A program made the translations under genes and the position numbers. From Terribacillus saccharophilus (GTDB taxonomy: Bacteria; Bacillota; Bacilli; Bacillales; Amphibacillaceae), in assembly GCF_002272745.1 (NCBI RefSeq), contig NZ_NPBD01000007.1:620001-684000 (forward strand): a stretch of DNA of 64,000 nucleotides, in the 5' to 3' direction. The notes under the pieces are model-generated. The model saw only the letters and a list, made by a program, of their open reading frames with translations, was not told the DNA's origin and did no database searches. Positions 33,577 to 41,464 of this stretch are shown one piece after another; position 1 is the stretch's first letter, and each line of letters begins with the position of its first letter.

Positions 33577-34947
33577 ATGCAACTAATTTTATTATCTGGG
33601 GGGTCAGGTAAAAGGTTATGGCCCTTATCAAATGATTCTAGGTCAAAACAATTTTTAAAAGTACTTCATAACAAGAATAATGATAAAGAATCAATGATTC
33701 AAAGAGTGTGTAGGCAACTAAAGGAAAATAATCTTTTAGATAAATCAATAGTTTCTACGAGCAAAGGGCAGGTTGAAATTATTAAGAATCAAATAGGTGA
33801 TGATATGCCTATCGTTATTGAACCCTCCCGTAGAGATACATTTCCTGCTATTGCTCTTTCTACTTCTTATCTTCTATCCAAGTCAGTTATTAATAAAGAA
33901 GACGTTGTAATTGTTCTACCGGTTGATGCATATGTAGATAATTCATTTTTTAAAAAGGTTAAGGAGTTAGAGAAAACTCTTATCGAATCTAAGGCAGATA
34001 TTGCTTTATTGGGTGTAACACCTTCAAGCCCTTCTGAAAAGTTTGGTTACATAGTTCCTGAAGAAACTATACATAGCCATTATCTTCATGTTGATTACTT
34101 TCAAGAAAAACCTACTAAAGAGGTAGCAAAACATCTAATTGAAAAAAATGCTTTATGGAACTGTGGTGTCTTTTGTTTTAAAGCTGAATATTTAATAAAA
34201 TTACTTACACAGAATGGTTATAGTTATGAGTACGATGATTTATTTAATTTCTATAATGACTTATCTAAGAATAGCTTTGATTATGAGGTGGTAGAAAAAA
34301 CAAAAAATATAGTTGTTTTACCTTATGATGGTTCTTGGAAGGACTTAGGAACATGGAATTCACTTACAGATGAAATGAATTATTCACTAACTGGAAAAGG
34401 CATAATAAGTGAAGATAGTATAGGTTCTAAAGTAATAAATGAATTAGATATTCCTATAACTTTAATAGGAATAGAGAACGCAATAGTTGCTGCAAGCCCA
34501 GACGGTATTCTAGTAACTAATAGGGAAGCTAGTCCTACTATAAAAGAATATATAGGGGAATTTAACAATCGACCTATGTACGAAGAACGAAGATGGGGAT
34601 GGTATAAAGTATTAGAATACGTTAAATATGAAGAAGGAAACGAAGTATTAACAAAAAGAATAGGTATAAATGCTGGTAGTAACTTAAGTTATCAATTGCA
34701 CTTTAAAAGGACAGAAACTTGGACAGTTTTAAAAGGAGAAGGTATTTTATTGCTGGAAGGGAAACCTTTTCACTTAAGAATTGGGGATACCATAACCATA
34801 CCTTTGGGGAAAAAGCATGCTTTAAAAGCAATAACAGTTATGGAAATTTTAGAGGTCCAAAGTGGAATAGAATTAGTAGAAGATGATGTACATAGAATTT
34901 CTTTGAATTGGGAAGAAATAATAGCAGAACATCAATTAAGTAGTTAG
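33577..34947 (+). CDS. manC: Mannose-1-phosphate guanylyltransferase/mannose-6-phosphate isomerase (type II)
   Basis: A 456-residue bifunctional enzyme making GDP-mannose. The nucleotidyltransferase part begins LILLSGGSGKRLWPLSNDSRSKQF, a pyrophosphorylase signature, with VLPVDAYVDN as the metal site and FQEKPTKE as the sugar loop. The C-terminal cupin (from about residue 345) has LHFKRTETWTVLKGEG and IPLGKKHALKA, the isomerase domain. AAGGGGG precedes the ATG. It is the last gene before the operon terminator and implies mannose, or a mannose-derived sugar, in the polymer. No GDP-mannose dehydratase gene is in the window. Confidence 0.93.
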   Translation: MQLILLSGGSGKRLWPLSNDSRSKQFLKVLHNKNNDKESMIQRVCRQLKENNLLDKSIVSTSKGQVEIIKNQIGDDMPIVIEPSRRDTFPAIALSTSYLLSKSVINKEDVVIVLPVDAYVDNSFFKKVKELEKTLIESKADIALLGVTPSSPSEKFGYIVPEETIHSHYLHVDYFQEKPTKEVAKHLIEKNALWNCGVFCFKAEYLIKLLTQNGYSYEYDDLFNFYNDLSKNSFDYEVVEKTKNIVVLPYDGSWKDLGTWNSLTDEMNYSLTGKGIISEDSIGSKVINELDIPITLIGIENAIVAASPDGILVTNREASPTIKEYIGEFNNRPMYEERRWGWYKVLEYVKYEEGNEVLTKRIGINAGSNLSYQLHFKRTETWTVLKGEGILLLEGKPFHLRIGDTITIPLGKKHALKAITVMEILEVQSGIELVEDDVHRISLNWEEIIAEHQLSS

Positions 34948-34959
34948 AAAAAAGTTAAG

Positions 34960-34990
34960 AGTTCAAATTAACTAGTTTGAACTTTTATTT
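34960..34990 (+). terminator. Rho-independent terminator of the polysaccharide cassette
   Basis: AGTTCAAA pairs with TTTGAACT around TTAACTAG, followed by TTTATTT. Confidence 0.75.
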
Positions 34991-35078
34991 GCCCGAGTTG
35001 TTAAAATACTGAATTAATAAAATTTCCAATTAACTTATTGATAGCCATAAATTACAAGTTATAGAGAGAGGGAATGCT

Positions 35079-36218
35079 TTGAAAACTACTACACTTGGTA
35101 AAGTGGCAGGAAAACTAAATATTAGTAATACAAAATTAATATCGAATAACGTTTTTTCATCTATTATAAAAAGCCGGATACCAGAGATTAACTTTAATAT
35201 TAGGGATACTAATTACGCAAGGGAACTACTTGAAAGTTACTCTAACAAGCCTTCTGCATATAGTTTGATAGATAATAAAAATATCCAAAACATAGATGTT
35301 GATTTATGTTTTATTATACCAGCATACAATGTAGAAGATTTTATAGAAGATTGTATTGATTCCATTTTAAATCAGAAAACAACATATAGCTATCAAGTCA
35401 TTGTAGTTAATGATGGGTCAACTGATCAAACAGCACAAATTCTAAAAAAATATTCTCAAACGTCTAACTTGAAGGTCATACACCAAGATAATAAAGGATT
35501 TTCTGGATCTCGTAATACCGCTTTGGAATATGTTACCAGTAAGTATATTATGTTTGTAGACTCGGATGACAAGTTATTTGATGATTCAATCGAGAATTTA
35601 TTGAGCACAGCTTATAATGGTGATTTAGACATAGTAGAAGGTGGCTATTCTACGTTCAAAGGGGATAAAACTCTTCGAGAATATCGTCACTCTAATGTTA
35701 ATTCCAGCAGAGCAATAGGATTAATAAGAGGATTCCCGTGGGGAAAGGTAATTAAATCAAGCCTATTTTCCAATATTAGATTTCCAGAAGGCTACTGGTT
35801 TGAAGATACCATATTTGCTTATCTTGTATTTCCACAAACACGTAAAGTTGCTACTATTGATACCCAGGTGTATCTATATCGAAGAAACCTCAATAGTATA
35901 TCGCATACTGCAAAAGTGAAAAATAAGTCAATAGATACTTATTGGATATTAGAACTTATGTTAAATGAGATAAAAAAGATAGAATTAGATACATATCAAG
36001 ATATTTATGAGCATACATTACAACAAGTAATAACTAATTTTAATCGTACTGCAAGGTTAGCCGAAGAGATTAAACAAAGTATATTTATACTTACTTGTCA
36101 TCTTATAAATGACAATTTTAAAGATTATAAGACACAGAATGATAAATTGGTAAGATTAGAAAATTCAATAAAAGAGATGAACTATAAGGAATATTATATT
36201 AATTGTTGCTTTTATTAG
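35079..36218 (+). CDS. Glycosyltransferase family 2
   Basis: A 379-residue GT-A enzyme. It starts at TTG behind GAGAGAGGGAA. An N-terminal extension of about 85 residues precedes the catalytic domain: FIIPAYNVEDFIEDCIDSIL, VIVVNDGSTDQTAQIL, DNKGFSGSRNTALEY and the metal-binding DSDD of YIMFVDSDDKLF. GYWFEDTIFAYL is the usual acceptor-side motif. It is separated from the main cassette by a terminator but shares its high A+T content, so it probably belongs to the same transferred region. The sugar donor is unknown. Confidence 0.9.
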   Translation: MKTTTLGKVAGKLNISNTKLISNNVFSSIIKSRIPEINFNIRDTNYARELLESYSNKPSAYSLIDNKNIQNIDVDLCFIIPAYNVEDFIEDCIDSILNQKTTYSYQVIVVNDGSTDQTAQILKKYSQTSNLKVIHQDNKGFSGSRNTALEYVTSKYIMFVDSDDKLFDDSIENLLSTAYNGDLDIVEGGYSTFKGDKTLREYRHSNVNSSRAIGLIRGFPWGKVIKSSLFSNIRFPEGYWFEDTIFAYLVFPQTRKVATIDTQVYLYRRNLNSISHTAKVKNKSIDTYWILELMLNEIKKIELDTYQDIYEHTLQQVITNFNRTARLAEEIKQSIFILTCHLINDNFKDYKTQNDKLVRLENSIKEMNYKEYYINCCFY

Positions 36219-36441
36219 AAGAAAGAAGTAATCAATTATATATATATATAAGGACAGTATTTAAATAGGTGCTTTACAGCAAAAGTGTTCTAGTATTTGA
36301 TGGAACATCTTTTACTCCATCGCTCATGAACGGGATAATATCTGCACATACTCTGTTTCTTACATTAGACATCTGGTGTAGTTGTTTGATTGATTGTTAT
36401 ATTTATAAATTCCTCCTTCTTTTTATGACATGTTAAGGACA
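36219..36441. other. Intergenic region, no gene recognised
   Basis: AT-rich gap starting with a TA-rich stretch. A block near 36290-36390 is less AT-rich and reads as short open fragments on both strands (up to about 32 codons), perhaps a remnant of a lost gene, but nothing recognisable was found. Confidence 0.4.
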
Positions 36442-36474
36442 TTAAGAAAAGAAGGAGAACTAAACTTGTTCTCC
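36442..36474 (-). terminator. Rho-independent terminator of the acyltransferase gene
   Basis: On the minus strand GGAGAAC pairs with GTTCTCC around a 7-base loop, followed by TTCTTTTCTT. An overlapping imperfect hairpin (36473-36508) may serve the opposite strand. Confidence 0.65.
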
Positions 36475-36514
36475 CTCAATCATTTTCTAATGACAGATTG
36501 AGAGGGAATTTTTG

Positions 36515-37003
36515 TTACAATACTTTAAAATCATTATCTAGTATTGGTAGTTCCCTCACCCGCTTTGCCGGGACTCCCGCATATAGTCCATGGGGTAGGC
36601 AATCTTTTGTTACAACCGAACCTGCGGCTACTATGCATCCTTCACCAATAGTTACCCCTGGTAAAATTGTAGCCCTTGCGCCAATCCAACAGCCATTCCC
36701 AATTATAACTGGTTTTTTAATAACTGGGCCACCCCTTCTTCCGGGATATCCAATTTCGTGAGAACTTGTGCAGAAAAGAACCTGCATTCCAATTCCACAG
36801 TTCGAGCCAATATGAATATTCTCGTTATCTCCATCAAAAAAGCAATTACTATTAATCCAGCTGTCATTTCCTACGTTTACCTTTAATCCGTTAAAATAAC
36901 TTCCTGGGCTAATTGCTACGTTTTTACCGATTTTCATCCCACATTTAATGTAAAAATAACGTCTTACTCGAACTGGAAATATGCCATAACCAGCAATGTT
37001 CAC
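36515..37003 (-). CDS. Left-handed beta-helix acyltransferase (maltose O-acetyltransferase/WcaF-like)
   Basis: A 162-residue hexapeptide acyltransferase. Repeats include KIGKNVAISPGSYF, NIHIGSNCGIGMQVLF, VIIGNGCWIGARATILPGVTIGEGCIVAAGSVV and the end motif YAGVPAKRVRELP. The catalytic-type His is in CTSSHEIG. The start shown is GTG at 37003, which lacks a good ribosome binding site. A strong GAAGGAGTGAG lies further upstream and would fit an in-frame ATT at 37036, giving 11 more residues. It probably acetylates a polysaccharide sugar. It is on the opposite strand to the cassette, with its own terminator. Confidence 0.87.
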   Translation of the reverse strand: MNIAGYGIFPVRVRRYFYIKCGMKIGKNVAISPGSYFNGLKVNVGNDSWINSNCFFDGDNENIHIGSNCGIGMQVLFCTSSHEIGYPGRRGGPVIKKPVIIGNGCWIGARATILPGVTIGEGCIVAAGSVVTKDCLPHGLYAGVPAKRVRELPILDNDFKVL

Positions 37004-37239
37004 TATATTCTTCTTTATTTTATCAATTACCCCAATTTACTCACTCCTTCGAGAATATTTTACAATATCTTATAAGAAATAAACTTAGTTTCTAAAAATA
37101 AATTTACCTTTTTACAATCATCCTCAATAAAGCAAAAGAGGCTTTGTAACTCCCAAAACAATATATTTAAGTTGTTAGATATTCAAGTATAATATAACAA
37201 ATCTAAAATAGGCAGAAAGATGTAACAGAGCTAAGCCAA

Positions 37240-37312
37240 CATGAGACATACATGAGACGTCTTTAACTTAGTCTCATGCTACAATTTCAGTAACAACAGC
37301 TTACTGAAATTG
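37240..37312 (+). promoter_or_regulatory. Repeat cluster, extended -10 promoter and RBS-proximal hairpin before second phosphatase gene
   Basis: CATGAGAC occurs at 37240-37247 and 37251-37258, and its reverse complement GTCTCATG at 37271-37278. The last copy runs into an extended -10, TGCTACAAT (37277-37285), with no good -35. A perfect 12-bp hairpin, CAATTTCAGTAA with TTACTGAAATTG (37282-37293 and 37301-37312), then abuts the GGGGG ribosome binding site. This suggests an activator- or repressor-controlled promoter and translational control. Confidence 0.5.
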
Positions 37313-37323
37313 GGGGATTCCTG

Positions 37324-38091
37324 ATGATAGATATTCACTGCCATATCTTGCATGGTCTGGATGATGGTCCGAGTACGTTGGAGGAAAGCTTGAAGATGGC
37401 GGAGGAAGCTGTATTTGAGGGAATTGATACGATTGTGGCTACTCCGCATGACCAGAGTAAGAATAGTTATAATAATAGACAAAGGATCTATGCCAGCATA
37501 GATGAATTTAATGAAGTACTTCGGGAAGAGGGAATTCCGCTACAGGTTCTCCCTGGACAAGAGACGCTTGTATCCAATGATTTGCTCGAAGAACGGGATT
37601 TTATGGATTTGCTAGCGGTTAATACGAATACAAGCTATGTTTACTTGGAATTACCGGAAAATCCGCTGCCTAGCTATGTGAAACAATTGATACGGGAGAT
37701 GCAGGCTTCTGGATTTCATCCGGTGATTGCTAGCCCAGAGAAGATTGCGTATGTGAATCAGCAACCGGAATTTCTCTACGAGCTAGTTAAAAATGGCAGT
37801 TTCGTTCAGATTGCGGCGGGTAGTATTATTGGGGATTATGGTGGAAAGGTGCGGAAATTTACGCAGCAGTTGATTGCTTCCAATCTGGTTCATTTTATTG
37901 GGTCAAATAACCATCAATCTGGTAAAGGCTTTGGTTTGCTGAAGGCATATCAGGAAGTGGGAAAACAATTTGGCAATCAAGCTGCTTATATGTTGATGAA
38001 TAACAGCTGGAAGATGGTAGAAGGTTCAGTGGTCATTAGGGAAGAGCCTGAGAGAATTGGAAAAAAAGGGCATAAGAAGCGATTTGTATAA
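37324..38091 (+). CDS. CpsB/YwqE paralogue, probable inactive (pseudo-) tyrosine phosphatase
   Basis: A 255-residue protein, the same length as the phosphatase at 25932 and alignable without gaps to residue 199. DIHCH, ATPH and PGQE are kept, but residues linked to metal binding and catalysis in this family differ. His137 of HPER is Ser and Arg140 is Lys (SPEK), Asp195 of SDAH is Asn (SNNH), and the following Arg is Lys. It may bind kinase tails without dephosphorylating them, or bind metal differently. It is less AT-rich than the cassette it flanks. It has its own structured promoter region and terminator. The start ATG follows GGGGG. Regulatory role is inferred. Confidence 0.9.
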   Translation: MIDIHCHILHGLDDGPSTLEESLKMAEEAVFEGIDTIVATPHDQSKNSYNNRQRIYASIDEFNEVLREEGIPLQVLPGQETLVSNDLLEERDFMDLLAVNTNTSYVYLELPENPLPSYVKQLIREMQASGFHPVIASPEKIAYVNQQPEFLYELVKNGSFVQIAAGSIIGDYGGKVRKFTQQLIASNLVHFIGSNNHQSGKGFGLLKAYQEVGKQFGNQAAYMLMNNSWKMVEGSVVIREEPERIGKKGHKKRFV

Positions 38092-38096
38092 TACAT

Positions 38097-38136
38097 AAAG
38101 AAGCGACACTATGACTCACAGTGTCGCTTCTTTTTT
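38097..38136 (+). terminator. Rho-independent terminator, probably bidirectional
   Basis: AAAGAAGCGACACT pairs with AGTGTCGCTTCTTT around a 9-base loop, followed by T6. It lies between the convergent phosphatase paralogue and the STAND ATPase gene. Confidence 0.9.
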
Positions 38137-40123
38137 ACAATGCTAACATATCAGTCAGCTTTTTTATTGCCTTCTTCTGATGGCGATAAAAAGTGGCTCT
38201 GCTCATATTGCAAGCAGCTACTGCTTTAACTGTATTATTCGGGTGGCGGACGAAGCTGCTCAATAATACTTCTTGTTGTTCACTGGTAAAGCCGACTGGA
38301 TTATGGAGAATTTGCATAACCTTTTGTTGCACAGCGTGTCCATCACTACAGTCCGTGAGCAACCTGCAATATTGGCTTAGCTCGCTAGGCGATTGAATGG
38401 TTTGGAGAATACGCCGCACGTGATTTACAGTCAAGCTGTTATTCTTTTGTTCTTCCGGCATCATGTGCAAAACCCAATCACCGAAAGGTCGTGTACGCAG
38501 GTCCAGCTCCATAATTTCTGCTTTAGACCAAGATGTATCGCAGCTTGTGTCTGCTGTAGGGCGGCTTTTAAAGCCTATTGTACGCAGGAACTGTTTCAGT
38601 GAATCATTCGTAGCTACGATTATAGCTCTTCTTCCAGACTCGAATTTTACAAGCTGTTCGACAATCAGCATGCCAACTAGTTCTTCCCTTGTATAAGCAG
38701 TCAGGTTATCCTGTGCTGACACTAGGATAGGTATATAAGTATCCGCTTGCAGTGCTGCTTGCCGGCAACCTTCTGCCGTAAAGATAGCATTTAGCTCATC
38801 CTGAAAATGCTGGAGCAGCAAAGGAGCGGTTCTCGTCGTATAAAGCAGCACGATGAACATGCCGATCGGCTTATTATTAAAATCGCGTAAAATCGTTATA
38901 CTGTCTGGTTCTGTTTGAACAATTGCATCCAAGAAATCATGGTAGTTCTGGTTATGTTCTTTATCTACACTATAAGAACACCAGTCTTCCAAAAGATCAT
39001 GAAGCAGGGGAAGGTCACTAGCAATTAGTTTGCCTGTTCGAACCTGATGTATTCGCTGCGTAAAACTCGCATAGACATTATGTTTCGGCCACATAGCTTG
39101 ATTCATTTTGAGCAGGGCAGACGCGATAATTGCTCTATCAGTTTGCGAAGCATGTGTAAGCTCTTGATACAGTGCCTGCATACAAGATCGGTGCAACTGA
39201 TATAGTCTTGTCGGCTCCCGCAGCTGGAAGTCTTGTAGTAAGTAGCTCTTGGCTACATCATGCAGCTTCAATCCGTAAGGGTGCAAATCAATGAACGACA
39301 GCATTTGCAGATTGCGATAATCTTGCAGGCTGACCTGCCGCCCGAGTACAGCTTCCAATATCTCTTGGTTGGCATATTCCATGACAATCAATACCTCAAG
39401 AAGCGGGTGGAGTGAAACAGCTGTCACTTCCTTTAATATTTTCGCGCTGATCGTTTGACTAACAACTCGTACATCTGGATTCGTACTCTTTGTCATCATA
39501 TCAACCGCTAAGGCAAGACTTAAAGGCAGTCCGTCTGTCTTGTTCGCTAAGTCTTGAATTTGTTGCGGAAACAAAGAGGTTGTCTTTTCGATATACTGTA
39601 CCGATTCCTCATAGGAAAGATATTCAAGAGGGAAAGATTGCGTCTGTATATGCGAAATTGATACAGGCAAAGGCTTTCTTGCTGCAATCACTATTCCAAT
39701 ACCATTAACAGCTAGTTGAGGAATAAACGTATGCAAAAACCATTCTGACAAATCTGCAAGCTCTTCGAAATGATCGATACACAAGAGCAGTCTGACTCCT
39801 GTTGGGTTATGGAACAGCATATCTAAAGGTGTCTCTTGATGGAAGGATTGTAACAGGTTATGAACATATTCGATGAAACTTGCTGGTGTTTGCGGACAAG
39901 CATTGCCATCAAGGAAAATGGTTCTGAAGTGTTCTTTTTTTGCAAGATAGTTCATCCTTGCAAGCAAAGAACTTTTCCCAATACCGCCCATACCGGAGAT
40001 GACGAATAAAGCAGACATTGCTTCCTTATCTTTTAACCAGTCCTGGAATACTGTTAATTCCTTTTGGCGACCAACAAATACTGGCTGGCGTGCTGCCGAT
40101 TCAATGGGGGCTATTCCTTCCAC
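38135..40123 (-). CDS. STAND-type ATPase with C-terminal helix-turn-helix, putative regulator
   Basis: A 662-residue protein. The N-terminal FVGRQKELTVFQDWL box is followed by Walker A GMGGIGKSS (43-51), Walker B LLLCIDHFEE (about 110-120) and a sensor-type IVIAARKPLP. This is the AAA_16/STAND switch layout. The middle (winged-helix-like HDVAKSYLL, then helical regions) is not recognised. The last 40 residues (NNTVKAVAACNMSRATFYRHQKKAIKKL) look like a DNA-binding HTH of the sigma-70 region-4 or Fis kind. AAGGTGG precedes the ATG. It is a plausible transcription regulator of the adjacent polysaccharide genes, activated by an unknown signal. It is monocistronic. Confidence 0.8.
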   Translation of the reverse strand: MEGIAPIESAARQPVFVGRQKELTVFQDWLKDKEAMSALFVISGMGGIGKSSLLARMNYLAKKEHFRTIFLDGNACPQTPASFIEYVHNLLQSFHQETPLDMLFHNPTGVRLLLCIDHFEELADLSEWFLHTFIPQLAVNGIGIVIAARKPLPVSISHIQTQSFPLEYLSYEESVQYIEKTTSLFPQQIQDLANKTDGLPLSLALAVDMMTKSTNPDVRVVSQTISAKILKEVTAVSLHPLLEVLIVMEYANQEILEAVLGRQVSLQDYRNLQMLSFIDLHPYGLKLHDVAKSYLLQDFQLREPTRLYQLHRSCMQALYQELTHASQTDRAIIASALLKMNQAMWPKHNVYASFTQRIHQVRTGKLIASDLPLLHDLLEDWCSYSVDKEHNQNYHDFLDAIVQTEPDSITILRDFNNKPIGMFIVLLYTTRTAPLLLQHFQDELNAIFTAEGCRQAALQADTYIPILVSAQDNLTAYTREELVGMLIVEQLVKFESGRRAIIVATNDSLKQFLRTIGFKSRPTADTSCDTSWSKAEIMELDLRTRPFGDWVLHMMPEEQKNNSLTVNHVRRILQTIQSPSELSQYCRLLTDCSDGHAVQQKVMQILHNPVGFTSEQQEVLLSSFVRHPNNTVKAVAACNMSRATFYRHQKKAIKKLTDMLAL

Positions 40124-40426
40124 CTTGCTTTGTCCTCCCTCGGTAATTATCTATTAATTGTATAAGAATATATTACTATAGTTTCAGAAAGTAATAAGAA
40201 AAATGACAAAAATAGACAAAAGAACATCTAGTTTTTTATTAAAGCATCACGTACATATATACCGGGCTGTTATACATAATAATAGGTACATTTAAAATCA
40301 GACAGGCAAGGTATCAAGATGAATTATTTATGCTGGATATTCTTTGCAAAAATTATAAAAACTATATGCCATATAGGTATTTCATGCTATTATCTTTAGT
40401 AGGTATTTTCAGAAAGGCGGATAATT

Positions 40427-41374
40427 GTGACATTACAACGTCAGAGGCGTAAGAAAAAGAAAGTGCGCAAATTCAGACTGTTTATGATGGTATTCCTGAT
40501 CGCATTTTTAGCGATTGGAAGTTATGCTGCATATGAATATATTTCTGCCTCGCGAGCTGCGAACGCAGATAACAACTTAAGTGATGAAGTCGAATTCAAT
40601 GGTTCGGATGAGAATGTGGATAATGTAAATGTACTTGTACTCGGCAGTGACTCCCGCGGAGGAGATAGTGCACGGGCAGATACAATAATGATTGCCAATT
40701 ACAGCTCAGATTCGAAGCAGCCCAAGCTGATATCTATCATGCGCGATACGTATGTGAATATTCCAGGCTACGGTTTTAATAAAATCAATGCCGCTTATTC
40801 AATAGGCGGACCGGAGCTAGTACGTAAGACAATCACCGAAAACTTCGGTATTGAGATTAATTACTACGCAGAAATAGATTTCAAGGGCTTTGAAAAGCTT
40901 GTTGATGCAGTAGCACCGAACGGAATTGAAGTGACAGTAACACCGGAAATGACGACTGATGAGAAAGCGTTGGGTGTCCAATTAACGGAAGGTACTCAGA
41001 AACTTCATGGTGAAGAGCTGTTAGCATATAGCCGTTTCCGCCACGATGCGAATGGTGATTATGGCCGTGTACAGCGTCAGCAAGAAGTCCTTGGCAAGCT
41101 GAAAGAAGAAGTTGCCAGTGTGACGACTGTTGCGAAGCTGCCGAAGATGATTGGTATTGCTAATGGGTATGTCACTACGAATGTCCGTAATGGTTTGTTG
41201 TTATCAATGGGAACAGATGTCCTAAGAGGAAAAACAGAGGATATGGAGACCATGCGTATTCCTGTGGACGACACATATCATGATGCTCGCTACGATGTGG
41301 GAGCAGTGTTGGAATTTAATGTGGGCGGCTTGGAACAGAATGCCCAGGAAGCTCAAACCTTCTTAAATCAGTAA
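40427..41374 (+). CDS. LytR-CpsA-Psr (LCP) family ligase
   Basis: A 315-residue membrane-anchored enzyme that transfers lipid-linked polymers to peptidoglycan. A basic cytoplasmic start (QRRKKKKVRKFR) leads to one transmembrane helix (about 15-40). The LCP domain then shows VLVLGSDSRGGDSARADTIM, LISIMRDTYVNIPGYG, FNKINAAYSIGG, and the Arg-rich LLAYSRFRHDANGDYGRVQRQ, which binds the pyrophosphate of the lipid substrate. It starts at GTG behind AGAAAGGCGG. The 303-bp gap before it has no convincing gene; a TGCTATTAT extended -10 lies near 40386. It has its own terminator. Confidence 0.93.
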   Translation: MTLQRQRRKKKKVRKFRLFMMVFLIAFLAIGSYAAYEYISASRAANADNNLSDEVEFNGSDENVDNVNVLVLGSDSRGGDSARADTIMIANYSSDSKQPKLISIMRDTYVNIPGYGFNKINAAYSIGGPELVRKTITENFGIEINYYAEIDFKGFEKLVDAVAPNGIEVTVTPEMTTDEKALGVQLTEGTQKLHGEELLAYSRFRHDANGDYGRVQRQQEVLGKLKEEVASVTTVAKLPKMIGIANGYVTTNVRNGLLLSMGTDVLRGKTEDMETMRIPVDDTYHDARYDVGAVLEFNVGGLEQNAQEAQTFLNQ

Positions 41375-41379
41375 TATAG

Positions 41380-41421
41380 ACCTCTTCTTTTTACAATAAT
41401 ACGGAAAAAGAAGAGGTTTTT
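41380..41421 (+). terminator. Rho-independent terminator
   Basis: ACCTCTTCTTTTT pairs with AAAAAGAAGAGGT, with a T run following, between the two LCP genes. Confidence 0.85.
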
Positions 41422-41464
41422 CATGATATAATTTAATTTCCAGTTGTAACAGAATAAGGGGGAT

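Noticed and set aside
36290-36390. Possible insertion-sequence or gene remnant
   Set aside because: Less AT-rich than its surroundings, but no transposase motif, terminal repeats or target duplication could be seen.
40319-40399. 26-codon ORF before the first LCP gene (MNYLCWIFF start)
   Set aside because: Weak ribosome binding site, overlaps the probable promoter, and too short to separate from chance.
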